Assembly: GCF_038007285.1 (NCBI RefSeq)
Contig: NZ_JBBOWX010000001.1
Span: forward strand, 2,435,501 to 2,499,500
Reading direction: 5' to 3'
DNA: 64,000 nt
Source: Sporosarcina sp. FSL K6-3457
GTDB taxonomy: Bacteria > Bacillota > Bacilli > Bacillales_A > Planococcaceae
Below the pieces are notes generated by a model that was not told where the DNA came from, did not search any database, and saw only the letters and a program-made list of their open reading frames with translations. Below are positions 43,878 to 52,693 of this stretch, in pieces. The position numbers and the translations under genes are program-made. Every line of letters starts with the position of its first letter. Positions within the stretch are counted from its first letter, which is position 1.

Positions 43878-44884
43878 TATGCGTTCCCCCCTTGTTCAGC
43901 ATAAACATGGAGAAGCGCAGACTCAGGCTCAGCGTACGCAGCATTTTCCGCATAGTCGGTTGCTTCGTTCACTTCTTTCATGATGCGTTCTTCCAGTTCT
44001 TTTTCGAGTTCGTCCGTCAATATACCAACTTCTTTTAAGTATGCTGAGAATTTTGGAATCGGATCCATTTTCTTTTCATTTTCAAGCTCTTCAGCATCAC
44101 GATACTGGCGCTGGTCATCGTCTGAGGAGTGTGCTGTTAAACGGTAGCAAATGGTTTCTACGAGACTAGGACCTTCACCACTGCGTGCACGATCTGCCGC
44201 TTCTTTTACCACTTTATACACCTCAAGTGGATCTGTACCATCCACTGTGACACCCGGCATACCATAACCGATAGCGCGGTCCGACACATTGGCACAGCCC
44301 AATTGTTTTTCGACAGGTACAGAAATGGCATATTTATTGTTTTCAACCATAATGACAGTTGGTAATTTATGAACACCCGCGAAGTTCATACCTTCGTGGA
44401 AATCTCCTTGGTTCGAGGAACCTTCACCAAGTGTGACAAATGTGATGAAATCTTCCTTTTTCATCTTCGCTGCAAGTGCAACCCCGACAGCATGTGGAAG
44501 CTGCGTCGTAACAGGTGATGAGCCTGTTAAAATACGGTTTTTGCGTTGACCGAAGTGACCTGGCATTTGACGGCCACCCGAGTTTGGATCTTCCGCTTTG
44601 GCGAATGCCGACAGCATTAAATCTTTTGCTGTCATACCGAAATGGAGGACAACGGCCATATCCCTGTAATAAGGCGCAATCCAGTCCTTGTCTTTATCAA
44701 GTGCGTAAGCCGCCCCTGCTTGTGCTGCTTCTTGTCCTTGACATGAAATAACGAATGGAATTTTTCCAGCACGGTTCAAGAGCCACATGCGCTCATCAAT
44801 GCGGCGAGCCATCAGCATCGTTTCAAAAATTTGCAAGACATCTTCATTAGTCAAACCAAGTTCTTCATGACGATTTTTTGCCAT
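43877..44884 (-). CDS. bkdAA: Branched-chain 2-oxoacid dehydrogenase E1 alpha
   Basis: 335 residues from the ATG at 44884 (GGAGGGGG upstream). Thiamine diphosphate motif TLGEGSSNQGDFHEGMNFAG (GxxSxxQGxxHE form), ENNKYAISVPVEKQ, and the phosphorylation-loop-like region TAHSSDDDQRQYRD. Decarboxylates the oxoacids of Val, Leu and Ile. Confidence 0.95.
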   Translation of the reverse strand: MAKNRHEELGLTNEDVLQIFETMLMARRIDERMWLLNRAGKIPFVISCQGQEAAQAGAAYALDKDKDWIAPYYRDMAVVLHFGMTAKDLMLSAFAKAEDPNSGGRQMPGHFGQRKNRILTGSSPVTTQLPHAVGVALAAKMKKEDFITFVTLGEGSSNQGDFHEGMNFAGVHKLPTVIMVENNKYAISVPVEKQLGCANVSDRAIGYGMPGVTVDGTDPLEVYKVVKEAADRARSGEGPSLVETICYRLTAHSSDDDQRQYRDAEELENEKKMDPIPKFSAYLKEVGILTDELEKELEERIMKEVNEATDYAENAAYAEPESALLHVYAEQGGNA

Positions 44885-44904
44885 TTCTATTTCCCCCTCC
44901 ACAT

Positions 44905-46332
44905 TTACATATGAATTGCTTTACCGTCTACCGCCAGTGCCGCTTCACCCATTACTTCAGACAAAGATGGATGCGGATGAATGGTGCTGGCTACTTCCCA
45001 CGGTGTTGCATCGAGTACCATTGCTAGTCCTGCTTCGGAAATAAGATCCGTCACATGTGCACCAATCATATGGACACCTAGAATATCGTCAGTGCTCTTA
45101 TCTGCAACAATCTTAACGAAACCATCCGAATTACCATTGACCAACGCTTTGCCAATCGCCATGAATGGGAATTTCCCTACTTTTACATCAAATCCCTGTT
45201 CTTTCGCTTGCTGCTCCGTTATGCCGACGCTTGATGCCTCTGGGCTAGAATAAATGCAACGCGGGATTTTTGTATAATCAATCGGCTCATTCTTCAAGCC
45301 AGCGATATGTTCGACAGCAGCAATCCCCTCATGGGAAGCCACATGCGCCAATTGCAAACCGCCAATGACATCACCTATCGCGTAAATATGATGCTCTTTT
45401 GTCTGGAATGTCGGTCTTGTTTTAATATAGCCTTTGTCTACTTCTATTTCGGTATTGTCGAGGCCAATTCCTTCAACATTTGCTTGACGACCTACAGATA
45501 CTAACATTTTTTCAGCCGTAAATGCAGTTGTTTCACCGTTTAGTTCAGCAGAAATTGTGACAGAATCTGCTATTTTCACAAGTGTGTCTGGAAGCACTTT
45601 TGCACTGGTCACAAAAGTTATTCCTTTTTTCGTCAATAACTTTTTCATTTCTTTGGAAATATCTTCATCTTCAGTTGGAATGATGCGATTTGCATATTCA
45701 AGAACTGTGACGTCTACGCCGAAATCATTGAGCATAGATGCCCATTCAATTCCAATGACACCACCACCGACGATAATGATTGATTTAGGAAGTTCCTCCA
45801 TTGCTAATGCGCCATCCGACGACATAATTTGCTGTTCATCAATGTCTAAACCAGGTAACGTACGTGGCCTAGAACCAGTTGCAATGATTAAATTTTTCAA
45901 AATCAGCATTTCATTTTCATCGCCATTGTTCATTTCTACTGAAATGGTGCCTGGCATTGGTGAGAAAATCGATGGTCCTAGCATTCTACCAAGTCCTTCA
46001 AACACATCAATCTTGCCTTTTTTCATAAGTGCGGTGACGCCGCTATGTAGCTGTTTAACAATACCTTCTTTGCGTGCTTGTACACGGCTAAAATCGAGTG
46101 TTACTTCTTTTGTATCAACACCGAATGCTGCCGCTTGGTTTTTAGCTGTATCGAAAACTTCAGCACTTTTCAGCAACGCCTTACTTGGAATACAGCCTTT
46201 ATGCAAGCAAGTGCCGCCTAGTTTACCTTGTTCGACAAGCGCTGTTTTCAGTCCTAATTGTGCAGCGCGAATAGCGGCCACATAGCCACCTGTTCCGCCT
46301 CCCAAAATCACTACATCATATTCCCGCGCCAT
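44905..46332 (-). CDS. lpdV: Dihydrolipoyl dehydrogenase (E3 of the bkd complex)
   Basis: 475 residues from the ATG at 46332 (AAGGAGG upstream). FAD motif VVILGGGTGGYVAAIRAAQL, redox disulfide GGTCLHKGCIPSK, NAD motif IIVGGGVIGIEWASMLNDFG, and C-terminal HPHPSLSEVMGEAAL with the active His-Glu. Reoxidises the lipoyl groups of BkdB. Confidence 0.96.
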   Translation of the reverse strand: MAREYDVVILGGGTGGYVAAIRAAQLGLKTALVEQGKLGGTCLHKGCIPSKALLKSAEVFDTAKNQAAAFGVDTKEVTLDFSRVQARKEGIVKQLHSGVTALMKKGKIDVFEGLGRMLGPSIFSPMPGTISVEMNNGDENEMLILKNLIIATGSRPRTLPGLDIDEQQIMSSDGALAMEELPKSIIIVGGGVIGIEWASMLNDFGVDVTVLEYANRIIPTEDEDISKEMKKLLTKKGITFVTSAKVLPDTLVKIADSVTISAELNGETTAFTAEKMLVSVGRQANVEGIGLDNTEIEVDKGYIKTRPTFQTKEHHIYAIGDVIGGLQLAHVASHEGIAAVEHIAGLKNEPIDYTKIPRCIYSSPEASSVGITEQQAKEQGFDVKVGKFPFMAIGKALVNGNSDGFVKIVADKSTDDILGVHMIGAHVTDLISEAGLAMVLDATPWEVASTIHPHPSLSEVMGEAALAVDGKAIHM

Positions 46333-46359
46333 ATAAATGGCCTCCTTCACAACGACCCG

Positions 46360-47442
46360 TTAAGACGGGTAGATTTTAGCTGGCTCTTCACCAGATAGAA
46401 CGCGAATTGCGCCTTCTGCAAGTGCTTGCAATTCGTCCTCACCCGGATAGACAACAATATCGGAAATCCAGTCAATTCTAGAAGAAATAGCTTCCACGAA
46501 TCCTTTACCATACGCGAGTCCACCCGTCAAAATGACTGCATCGACTTGACCGCGAAGAACAGCAGCCGCGCTACCTATTTCTTTAGTAACTTGGTACGCC
46601 ATCGCTTCGTAAACAAGTTCGGCTTTGGCATCCCCTTTGGCAATTCTTTTCTCGACCTGCACAGCGTCATTCGTTCCTAAATAGCCCACAAGACCACCTT
46701 GACCAACGAGTCTTCTCATCACTTCATTGCGATACAATTCCCCTGAATAACATAATTCAACAAGAGCTCCTGCTGGAACAGTTCCTGCTCGTTCTGGACT
46801 AAATGGACCATCTCCATGTAGACCATTATTGACATCAATCACTTTACCAAATTCATGTGCGCCTACTGTGATGCCGCCCCCCATATGCGTAACGATTAGC
46901 CGAAGATCCTCGTATTTTTTCTCGACTTGTTTTGCATAACGGCGCGCGACAGCCTTCTGGTTGAGTGCATGAAAAATCGACTTTCGTTCGAGTGATGCAA
47001 ATCCAGAAATACGTGCAATAGGCGTAAGTTCGTCGACGACGACAGGATCGACGATGAATGCTGGAATACCTAAGCCATTAGCGATTTCATTGGCTAAAAT
47101 ACCACCAAGATTCGAGGCATGCTGACCAGAATATCCTTTTTTCAAGTCTTCGATCATCGCGTCGTTGACGGAATACGTACCGCCCGCGATCGGGCGGAGA
47201 AGACCGCCACGACCGCAAACGGCGGTAAGTTCCGAGATGCTGATGCCTTCTTTTTCAAGCGCTTCAAGAATCGCGTCTTTACGGAAGTTATATTGATCGA
47301 TAATAGAAGGATATCGTGCAATTTCTTCCGATGAATGACGTAATGTGACTTCTAGGAATAGTGTTTCATTTTCAAAGATACCTATTTTTGTCGATGTCGA
47401 TCCTGGGTTAATGACCAAGACTTTAATTTTTGTGTTTTGCAC
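46360..47442 (-). CDS. buk: Butyrate kinase (branched-chain fatty acid kinase)
   Basis: 360 residues from a GTG at 47442 (GGAGG 7 bases upstream). Acetokinase-family signatures [20 protein letters not shown] and [20 protein letters not shown], then [14 protein letters not shown]. Phosphorylates short-chain or branched acids, working with Ptb between acyl-CoA and the free acid with ATP formation. Confidence 0.95.
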   Translation of the reverse strand: MQNTKIKVLVINPGSTSTKIGIFENETLFLEVTLRHSSEEIARYPSIIDQYNFRKDAILEALEKEGISISELTAVCGRGGLLRPIAGGTYSVNDAMIEDLKKGYSGQHASNLGGILANEIANGLGIPAFIVDPVVVDELTPIARISGFASLERKSIFHALNQKAVARRYAKQVEKKYEDLRLIVTHMGGGITVGAHEFGKVIDVNNGLHGDGPFSPERAGTVPAGALVELCYSGELYRNEVMRRLVGQGGLVGYLGTNDAVQVEKRIAKGDAKAELVYEAMAYQVTKEIGSAAAVLRGQVDAVILTGGLAYGKGFVEAISSRIDWISDIVVYPGEDELQALAEGAIRVLSGEEPAKIYPS

Positions 47443-47503
47443 AACAGAACCTCCTTCCATTTCAATCATTTTTTATAGATCAATTACAGTGATTCAAGTT
47501 AAG

Positions 47504-48604
47504 TTATCGTTTTGATAATACGCTTTTTTCGTTTTGTAAGAACTGGCTACGTGATTTTGCTACGCGTGCAATACGTTCTTCTGCAAGACGGTCCGCTGCT
47601 ACATATGTTGGAATGCCGTCACGCTTTGAAATCGCAAAGATTTTCTCAATTGTACCGTAAATACCTTCCACACGCTTTAATGCCCGTTCACGGTTATAAC
47701 CAATCAGCTCATCTGCAACGTTAATAACGCCGCCTGAGTTAATGACGTAATCGGGTGCATAGACGATACCCAATTCGTGAATTTTATCGCCATGTTCAGG
47801 TTCTTTCAATTGGTTATTTGCCGATCCTGCAATCACTTTACATTTAAATTGTGGAATCGTTTCGTCATTGATGATAGCGCCGAGTGCACATGGTGCGAAG
47901 ATATCGGCTTCTTGTGAGTAGATGTCATTGATGCCAACTGCTGTTGCGCCAAATGCATCGACAACACGTTGAACCGCTTCTTCGTTGATGTCCGTGACAA
48001 TTAGTTTCGCGCCTTCTTTATGCAAGTATTCACAAAGTGCATAGGCAACGTTTCCAACCCCTTGGACAGCTACTACTTTACCTGTGAGTGAATCTGTACC
48101 AAATGCTTCTTTTGCTGCGGCCTTCATTCCTTGATAAATGCCGTAAGCCGTTACAGGTGATGGATTACCTGACGAACCAGAATTGCCTCCAGCTGAAGTA
48201 CCTGTTACATAATCCGTTTCCAGATGAATTAAGTCCATATCAGCTTCCGTTGTTCCAACATCTTCAGCAGTGATATAGCGGCCGTTCAAACCTTCGATAA
48301 AACGCCCGAATGCACGGAACATTTCATCATTTTTGTCAGTTTTCGGATTGCCGATTATAACTGTTTTCCCGCCGCCAAGGTTTAAGCCCGCTGCTGCGTT
48401 TTTGTATGTCATCCCACGCGCTAGACGCAGTGCATCTTCAATTGCTTCTTCTTCACTTGCATAGGTCCACATACGTGTTCCACCAAGCGCTGGTCCAAGT
48501 GTTGTGTCGTGAATCGCGATAATCGCTTTCAAACCTGATGTTTTGTCCTGGCAAATAACTAATTGTTCGTAATCATGACTCTCCATGTATTTAAAAAGTT
48601 CCAT
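47504..48604 (-). CDS. bcd: Leucine dehydrogenase
   Basis: 366 residues. Catalytic Lys in [40 protein letters not shown], Rossmann motif [18 protein letters not shown], and [12 protein letters not shown]. Reversibly deaminates Leu, Val and Ile to oxoacids using NAD, feeding the bkd complex. Confidence 0.95.
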   Translation of the reverse strand: MELFKYMESHDYEQLVICQDKTSGLKAIIAIHDTTLGPALGGTRMWTYASEEEAIEDALRLARGMTYKNAAAGLNLGGGKTVIIGNPKTDKNDEMFRAFGRFIEGLNGRYITAEDVGTTEADMDLIHLETDYVTGTSAGGNSGSSGNPSPVTAYGIYQGMKAAAKEAFGTDSLTGKVVAVQGVGNVAYALCEYLHKEGAKLIVTDINEEAVQRVVDAFGATAVGINDIYSQEADIFAPCALGAIINDETIPQFKCKVIAGSANNQLKEPEHGDKIHELGIVYAPDYVINSGGVINVADELIGYNRERALKRVEGIYGTIEKIFAISKRDGIPTYVAADRLAEERIARVAKSRSQFLQNEKSVLSKR

Positions 48605-48632
48605 TGTTTAATTCCTCCTAGGGGGTCTTTTA

Positions 48633-49538
48633 TTATTTTATTGCAAGTATTGCTAGTGCTAATGAATAAAGTTTACTTTCGGCGCTGTCTGCCCTTGATG
48701 TGAGGACAATCGGCGCTGTAGCGCCTTGGATAATGGCGCCGACTTTGGCGTTGGCAAAATACATCAGTGATTTATATAAAATATTGCCAGCCTCGATATT
48801 AGGGACAACTAGGATATCAGCTTTCCCTGCGGTGTCACCTGTAATGCCTTTTTGTGCAGCCGCTTGTTCAGAAACTGCGTTATCGAGCGCAAGCGGCCCG
48901 TCGACAATGCAGCCTGTAATTTGTCCACGTCGATTCATGACAACTAGTGACGCAGCATCTGTTGTCGGTACCATTGCTGGATTGACGGTTTCGACTGCTG
49001 CAAGTGGTGCAACAATCGGCTCTGGAACACCGCAGGCATGTGCGGTGGCCACTGCATTACGAATAATTTGTGCTTTCGCTTCCAGGTCGGGCGCTATATT
49101 CATCGCGGCATCTGTCACAAATAGCAGGCGATCATAGCCGGGTACTTCAAATGCTGCGACATGTGATAATACTTTTCCGGTCCGCAAGCCATACTCGCCA
49201 TTCAATACCGCCTTCAAGATGATGGACGTTGCCACATTCCCTTTCATGACAACGTGTGCTCGTCCGTTTGAAACCGCTTTCACCGCAAGGCTAGATGCTT
49301 CAACCTCATTGTCTGCATGGTGGATGCTAACATTTTCATCGGCTAGCAAATGTGGAAAGTTCGCTGCGAGCAATTCTTTCAATTTTTTATCATCGTCGAA
49401 CAGCAAAAATGATGCGATTCCTTTCGCAACAGCGATACTGACAGCTTCAAGAACCTCCTGATCCGCTGCTGATGCCACAGAGACAATCGGGCCTTTCTTT
49501 GATGCAGCCTTCACGACAAGTGAATCGAGTGTAACCAT
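48633..49538 (-). CDS. ptb: Phosphate butyryltransferase
   Basis: 301 residues from the ATG at 49538 (AAGGGTGA upstream). Phosphate acyltransferase family features: NGRAHVVMKGNVATSIILKA, LLFVTDAAMNIAPDLEAKAQ and VPNIEAGNILYKSLMYFANA. Swaps CoA for phosphate on butyryl and branched acyl groups. Starts about 30 bases after the bkdR stop; no -24/-12 sequence is visible in the 180 bases upstream. Confidence 0.93.
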   Translation of the reverse strand: MVTLDSLVVKAASKKGPIVSVASAADQEVLEAVSIAVAKGIASFLLFDDDKKLKELLAANFPHLLADENVSIHHADNEVEASSLAVKAVSNGRAHVVMKGNVATSIILKAVLNGEYGLRTGKVLSHVAAFEVPGYDRLLFVTDAAMNIAPDLEAKAQIIRNAVATAHACGVPEPIVAPLAAVETVNPAMVPTTDAASLVVMNRRGQITGCIVDGPLALDNAVSEQAAAQKGITGDTAGKADILVVPNIEAGNILYKSLMYFANAKVGAIIQGATAPIVLTSRADSAESKLYSLALAILAIK

Positions 49539-49566
49539 TGCATCATCACCCTTTACTAAGTAATTT

Positions 49567-51582
49567 TTAGACGAGGCTAAATTTTTCAAGCTTGTAATAT
49601 AGGGAGCGAAGCGAAATACCTAGCCTGTTGGCAGTTAATGATTTGTTGCCATTATTTTCGCGTAGAGCTGTTTCGAGTATCGTTTTTTCATAATCATCCA
49701 TGATAGAAGTCAACGTGCTTTTTTCTGGAAGAAACGGTTCCTCATCTTTGTCTTCCCTAGATGAAAAGGATTTAACCACATCGTCTAAGCCGATGACAGC
49801 TTCCCCAGAGTCCATAAATATCATCGCTCGGCTCAGCACATTTTCAAGTTCCCTTACATTTCCCGGCCAATCGTATTGCTGAAGCCGCTCCAATGCCTCA
49901 TCAGTCATTGTTTTAATATTCATGCCAAATTCCTGATTGAGTTTCACAAGTAAGTGGCCAACAATTAGTGGAATATCCTTTATTCGGGATCTAAGCGGTG
50001 CAATTTGAATGGAAATCCGATTAAGTACATAATACAGTTCTTCATTGAAAAGTCCTTCATGCATGGCCTTTTCCAGGTTTTTCGACGTCGCGGTAATAAT
50101 ACGCACAGACAACTGATTAGCATTGCTATCATTCGCCCCATCAGCTAAATAAGTCAACAATCTTTGTTGTACTGCAAGCGGAAGGTCTGCGACTTCATCC
50201 AAAAACAACGTTCCCTGATCCGATTCTTCGAACAAACCCTGTCCTTTTTCCAACTCACCATTCTGACCGAATAATTCAGACTCAAATGCGGTTGCATTCA
50301 TCGTGGCACAATTAACACGAATGAACTTATGGAACCGTCGTTTGCTGCCGCTATGAATGGCATGTGCAAACAATTCTTTCCCCGTTCCCGTTTCTCCCCT
50401 TAGTAGGACAGGTACTTCTGATTTAGCAGCCAGCTTAGCCTGCTCAACAGAAATTTCAATATCCGACGAACCACCGAAAATATCTTCAAATGTGTAAGTG
50501 GCTTCCAGTTTGCGAATAATCGTTCGTGCTCGGTCAAGTTCTTTCATCAAGTTACGCATTTCAGTGATATCGTGGATTACCCCAACACTACCTTTAACTT
50601 GCTGATCAACGATGATTGGCGCAACATTGACGACAACTTCACGATTATTTTCACCAATCCGCATATTAACACCGCGGACGGGCTTTTTTGTCTGAAGCAC
50701 TTTCATATGAATACTTTCGCCTTCATTGATATCTGCGTTCGCAGGCTTACCAATGATTTCATCCTCGGATAAACCCGTAATCCGCGTATAAGCCGGATTG
50801 ACAAGGATTCCGTTACCATGATTATCGACGACTGAAATAGCATCATCACTCGAGTGGATAATCGCTTCTAGCATCGTCTTGACTTTGTTGAGATCCGTAA
50901 TTTCCTCCGCGAGTGCGACAACTTCCGTAATGTCTTTGAACACTGCGAAAGCTCCCATCCTTTTACCTTCGGAATCTAATAGAGGATATCGGGATGTAAC
51001 AATTTTCAAGCCATTGGCAAGCACAAGCTCCTGATTCAACTCTGCCTTCCCTGTCTGGAATACCCTAGGAAGCTCCGTTAGTGGAATCACATCTCTGATT
51101 GGTTGACCAATCGCTTTGTCGTTTGAAAATCCAACCATGCGAGAAGCACTTTTATTAAAGAAATCGATAGTGCCATGTTCATTGATACCTATCATACCTT
51201 CTTCAATTGAATCGAAAACCATCCGTTGCTTATGCATTTCTGCATGGATCTGTTTTATGTACGTTCCATTCTCCTCGAGAAGCTTCAAGAGTAAATTAGC
51301 AACAGAGCCAGGTATCAATACTGTTTGAGCAGGTCGTGCTTTCAATAATTCAGTGAATTCCGCTTTGTTTCCAGTTACATCAAAAATGATATGCAAGTCA
51401 TCCGTCAGATAACTTTTCCAATCCGTTCCGTGCGCAATACCTTGTTTTTTTGCTTGAATGATTCCTGGTGCTTGTTCATCAGTATCGATGATTGCTCTAA
51501 CATTCATGAAATCTAAATTTTGGAGAAGGTCCAGTATTATCGATCCGCCTGTCCCCGCCCCGACAATGAGAACGTTTTGCAA
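49567..51582 (-). CDS. bkdR: BkdR-like AAA+ regulator lacking the GAFTGA loop
   Basis: 671 residues. An N-terminal Rossmann-like domain (MQNVLIVGAGTGGSIILDLL, 1-110), two PAS domains (about 120-225 and 235-345), an AAA+ domain (about 370-590) with Walker A GETGTGKELF and Walker B GTLFLDEVADLP, and a C-terminal Fis-type HTH (LTANRLGISLRSLYYKLEKF). Between ESELFG and KGQGLFEESDQGTLF, where sigma-54 activators carry GAFTGA, the loop is short and the motif is absent. It may regulate through ordinary sigma factors, as TyrR does (inference). Confidence 0.9.
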   Translation of the reverse strand: MQNVLIVGAGTGGSIILDLLQNLDFMNVRAIIDTDEQAPGIIQAKKQGIAHGTDWKSYLTDDLHIIFDVTGNKAEFTELLKARPAQTVLIPGSVANLLLKLLEENGTYIKQIHAEMHKQRMVFDSIEEGMIGINEHGTIDFFNKSASRMVGFSNDKAIGQPIRDVIPLTELPRVFQTGKAELNQELVLANGLKIVTSRYPLLDSEGKRMGAFAVFKDITEVVALAEEITDLNKVKTMLEAIIHSSDDAISVVDNHGNGILVNPAYTRITGLSEDEIIGKPANADINEGESIHMKVLQTKKPVRGVNMRIGENNREVVVNVAPIIVDQQVKGSVGVIHDITEMRNLMKELDRARTIIRKLEATYTFEDIFGGSSDIEISVEQAKLAAKSEVPVLLRGETGTGKELFAHAIHSGSKRRFHKFIRVNCATMNATAFESELFGQNGELEKGQGLFEESDQGTLFLDEVADLPLAVQQRLLTYLADGANDSNANQLSVRIITATSKNLEKAMHEGLFNEELYYVLNRISIQIAPLRSRIKDIPLIVGHLLVKLNQEFGMNIKTMTDEALERLQQYDWPGNVRELENVLSRAMIFMDSGEAVIGLDDVVKSFSSREDKDEEPFLPEKSTLTSIMDDYEKTILETALRENNGNKSLTANRLGISLRSLYYKLEKFSLV

Positions 51583-51634
51583 GGGTATTCATTCTCCTCT
51601 TTTAAATCATGCAATCTTTTGCAATTACAAACTA

Positions 51635-51663
51635 ATCATACACGATTACTCTCTTCTTGACAA
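51635..51663 (-). promoter_or_regulatory. Sigma-A promoter of bkdR
   Basis: On the minus strand TTGTCA, 17-base spacer, TATGAT, about 50 bases before the bkdR start. The -35 overlaps that of the divergent promoter. Confidence 0.65.
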
Positions 51664-51684
51664 TAAATTATGACAAGGTAAAAT
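51657..51684 (+). promoter_or_regulatory. Sigma-A promoter of the DUF2627 gene
   Basis: TTGACA, 16-base spacer, TAAAAT, 25 bases before the ATG. Its -35 shares five bases with the -35 of the divergent bkdR promoter. Confidence 0.65.
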
Positions 51685-51709
51685 TAGATTCGTTAAGGAG
51701 ATGTGATTT

Positions 51710-51946
51710 ATGGCGCGTCTAGCAGCTTTTATCGTCCTACTTATCCCCGGTCTTTTCGCGGCGGGTGGTATAAAACTAATGCGGGATTCGATTTTTGGTA
51801 TATTATTCAAACCATTCCCGTTCATCTGGCTTCAATTTGTCGTCGGATTGCTCTTTTGCTCAGCAGGCTTGGCATTTTTTGCAGGCTTCCTCTTGCGTCG
51901 TGATCGAAAAAACGGACGTGTACAAGGGCGATTTGAAAAAAAATAA
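51710..51946 (+). CDS. DUF2627 membrane protein (YqzF-like)
   Basis: 78 residues with AAGGAG before the ATG. Two helices (RLAAFIVLLIPGLFAAGGIK and FIWLQFVVGLLFCSAGLAFF) and a basic tail LRRDRKNGRVQGRFEKK. This protein sits next to the bkd genes in other Bacillales. Function unknown. Confidence 0.8.
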   Translation: MARLAAFIVLLIPGLFAAGGIKLMRDSIFGILFKPFPFIWLQFVVGLLFCSAGLAFFAGFLLRRDRKNGRVQGRFEKK

Positions 51947-51987
51947 CAAAAAGACTAAGGCCGTTTCAATCGCCTTAGTCTTTTTGT
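51947..51987. terminator. Bidirectional terminator
   Basis: AAAAAGACTAAGG and CCTTAGTCTTTTT form a perfect 13-bp stem between converging genes. Confidence 0.9.
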
Positions 51988-51991
51988 TATT

Positions 51992-52693
51992 TTAAAATCG
52001 ATTAGGATAGTCGGTAATCCAACCATCAATATACGGTGGCGGATCAAGCGTAATTGCCTCTTGCCCGATCATCCCATAGACTCGAATTTTCTTACCAGAT
52101 TGAATAAGTTTACTCAAATAAGGTTCTTTCAGCAAGCGCTTATGGATATGAAAACCATCTGCACAAATATACTGCTCAAGATAATTCCAATCTACACTAT
52201 TTTTCCGCACGAGATAGGCTGTTTCCAAGCGCGAATCCACTTCTTTTACTTTTTCAAGCAAACGGTAATCAAATGAAGAAAAATGAAGGTTTTCCGAATA
52301 GGTCACAATTTCAATAATTCGTTTGATTGTTTCTGGACGCTCCGAAACAGTTTCTTTCAATTCAATATTGAGCGCCATATGATGTCGTTCACAAAACGTC
52401 ACAGCCTCAATTAATGTTGGGATACGGTGACCATTTACCATACGGGTATATTTTTTCCCCACCCGGATAGCGCTTACTTCCGTACTCGTTAACGATGAAA
52501 TCATTCGATGAATACCCGCTAGCCTAATAAGATCCGCATCATGTATTACAATCGGCACACCATCCTCTGTCAATTGGACATCGAATTCAATGCCATCCGC
52601 TCCCAGCTCAACCGCTTTCTCGAAAGCTTTCATTGTATTTTCAAACTGATGAGCTGACGCACCCCGATGTGCAAAAATGATTGGTCTAGACAT
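51992..52693 (-). CDS. Glycerophosphodiester phosphodiesterase (YqiK-like)
   Basis: 233 residues, GDPD TIM barrel: IFAHRGASAHQFENTMKAFE (catalytic His), GADGIEFDVQLTEDGVPIVI, HDADLIRLAG (second His), and MALNIELKETV. Hydrolyses glycerophosphodiesters to glycerol-3-phosphate and an alcohol. No signal peptide, so cytosolic. Start overlaps the FapA-like stop by 8 bases. Confidence 0.9.
   Translation of the reverse strand: MSRPIIFAHRGASAHQFENTMKAFEKAVELGADGIEFDVQLTEDGVPIVIHDADLIRLAGIHRMISSLTSTEVSAIRVGKKYTRMVNGHRIPTLIEAVTFCERHHMALNIELKETVSERPETIKRIIEIVTYSENLHFSSFDYRLLEKVKEVDSRLETAYLVRKNSVDWNYLEQYICADGFHIHKRLLKEPYLSKLIQSGKKIRVYGMIGQEAITLDPPPYIDGWITDYPNRF

Noticed and set aside
49540..49720. Sigma-54 promoter upstream of ptb
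   Set aside because: No GG-N10-GC element at correct spacing on the minus strand; the closest pairs are 7-8 or 16 bases apart.
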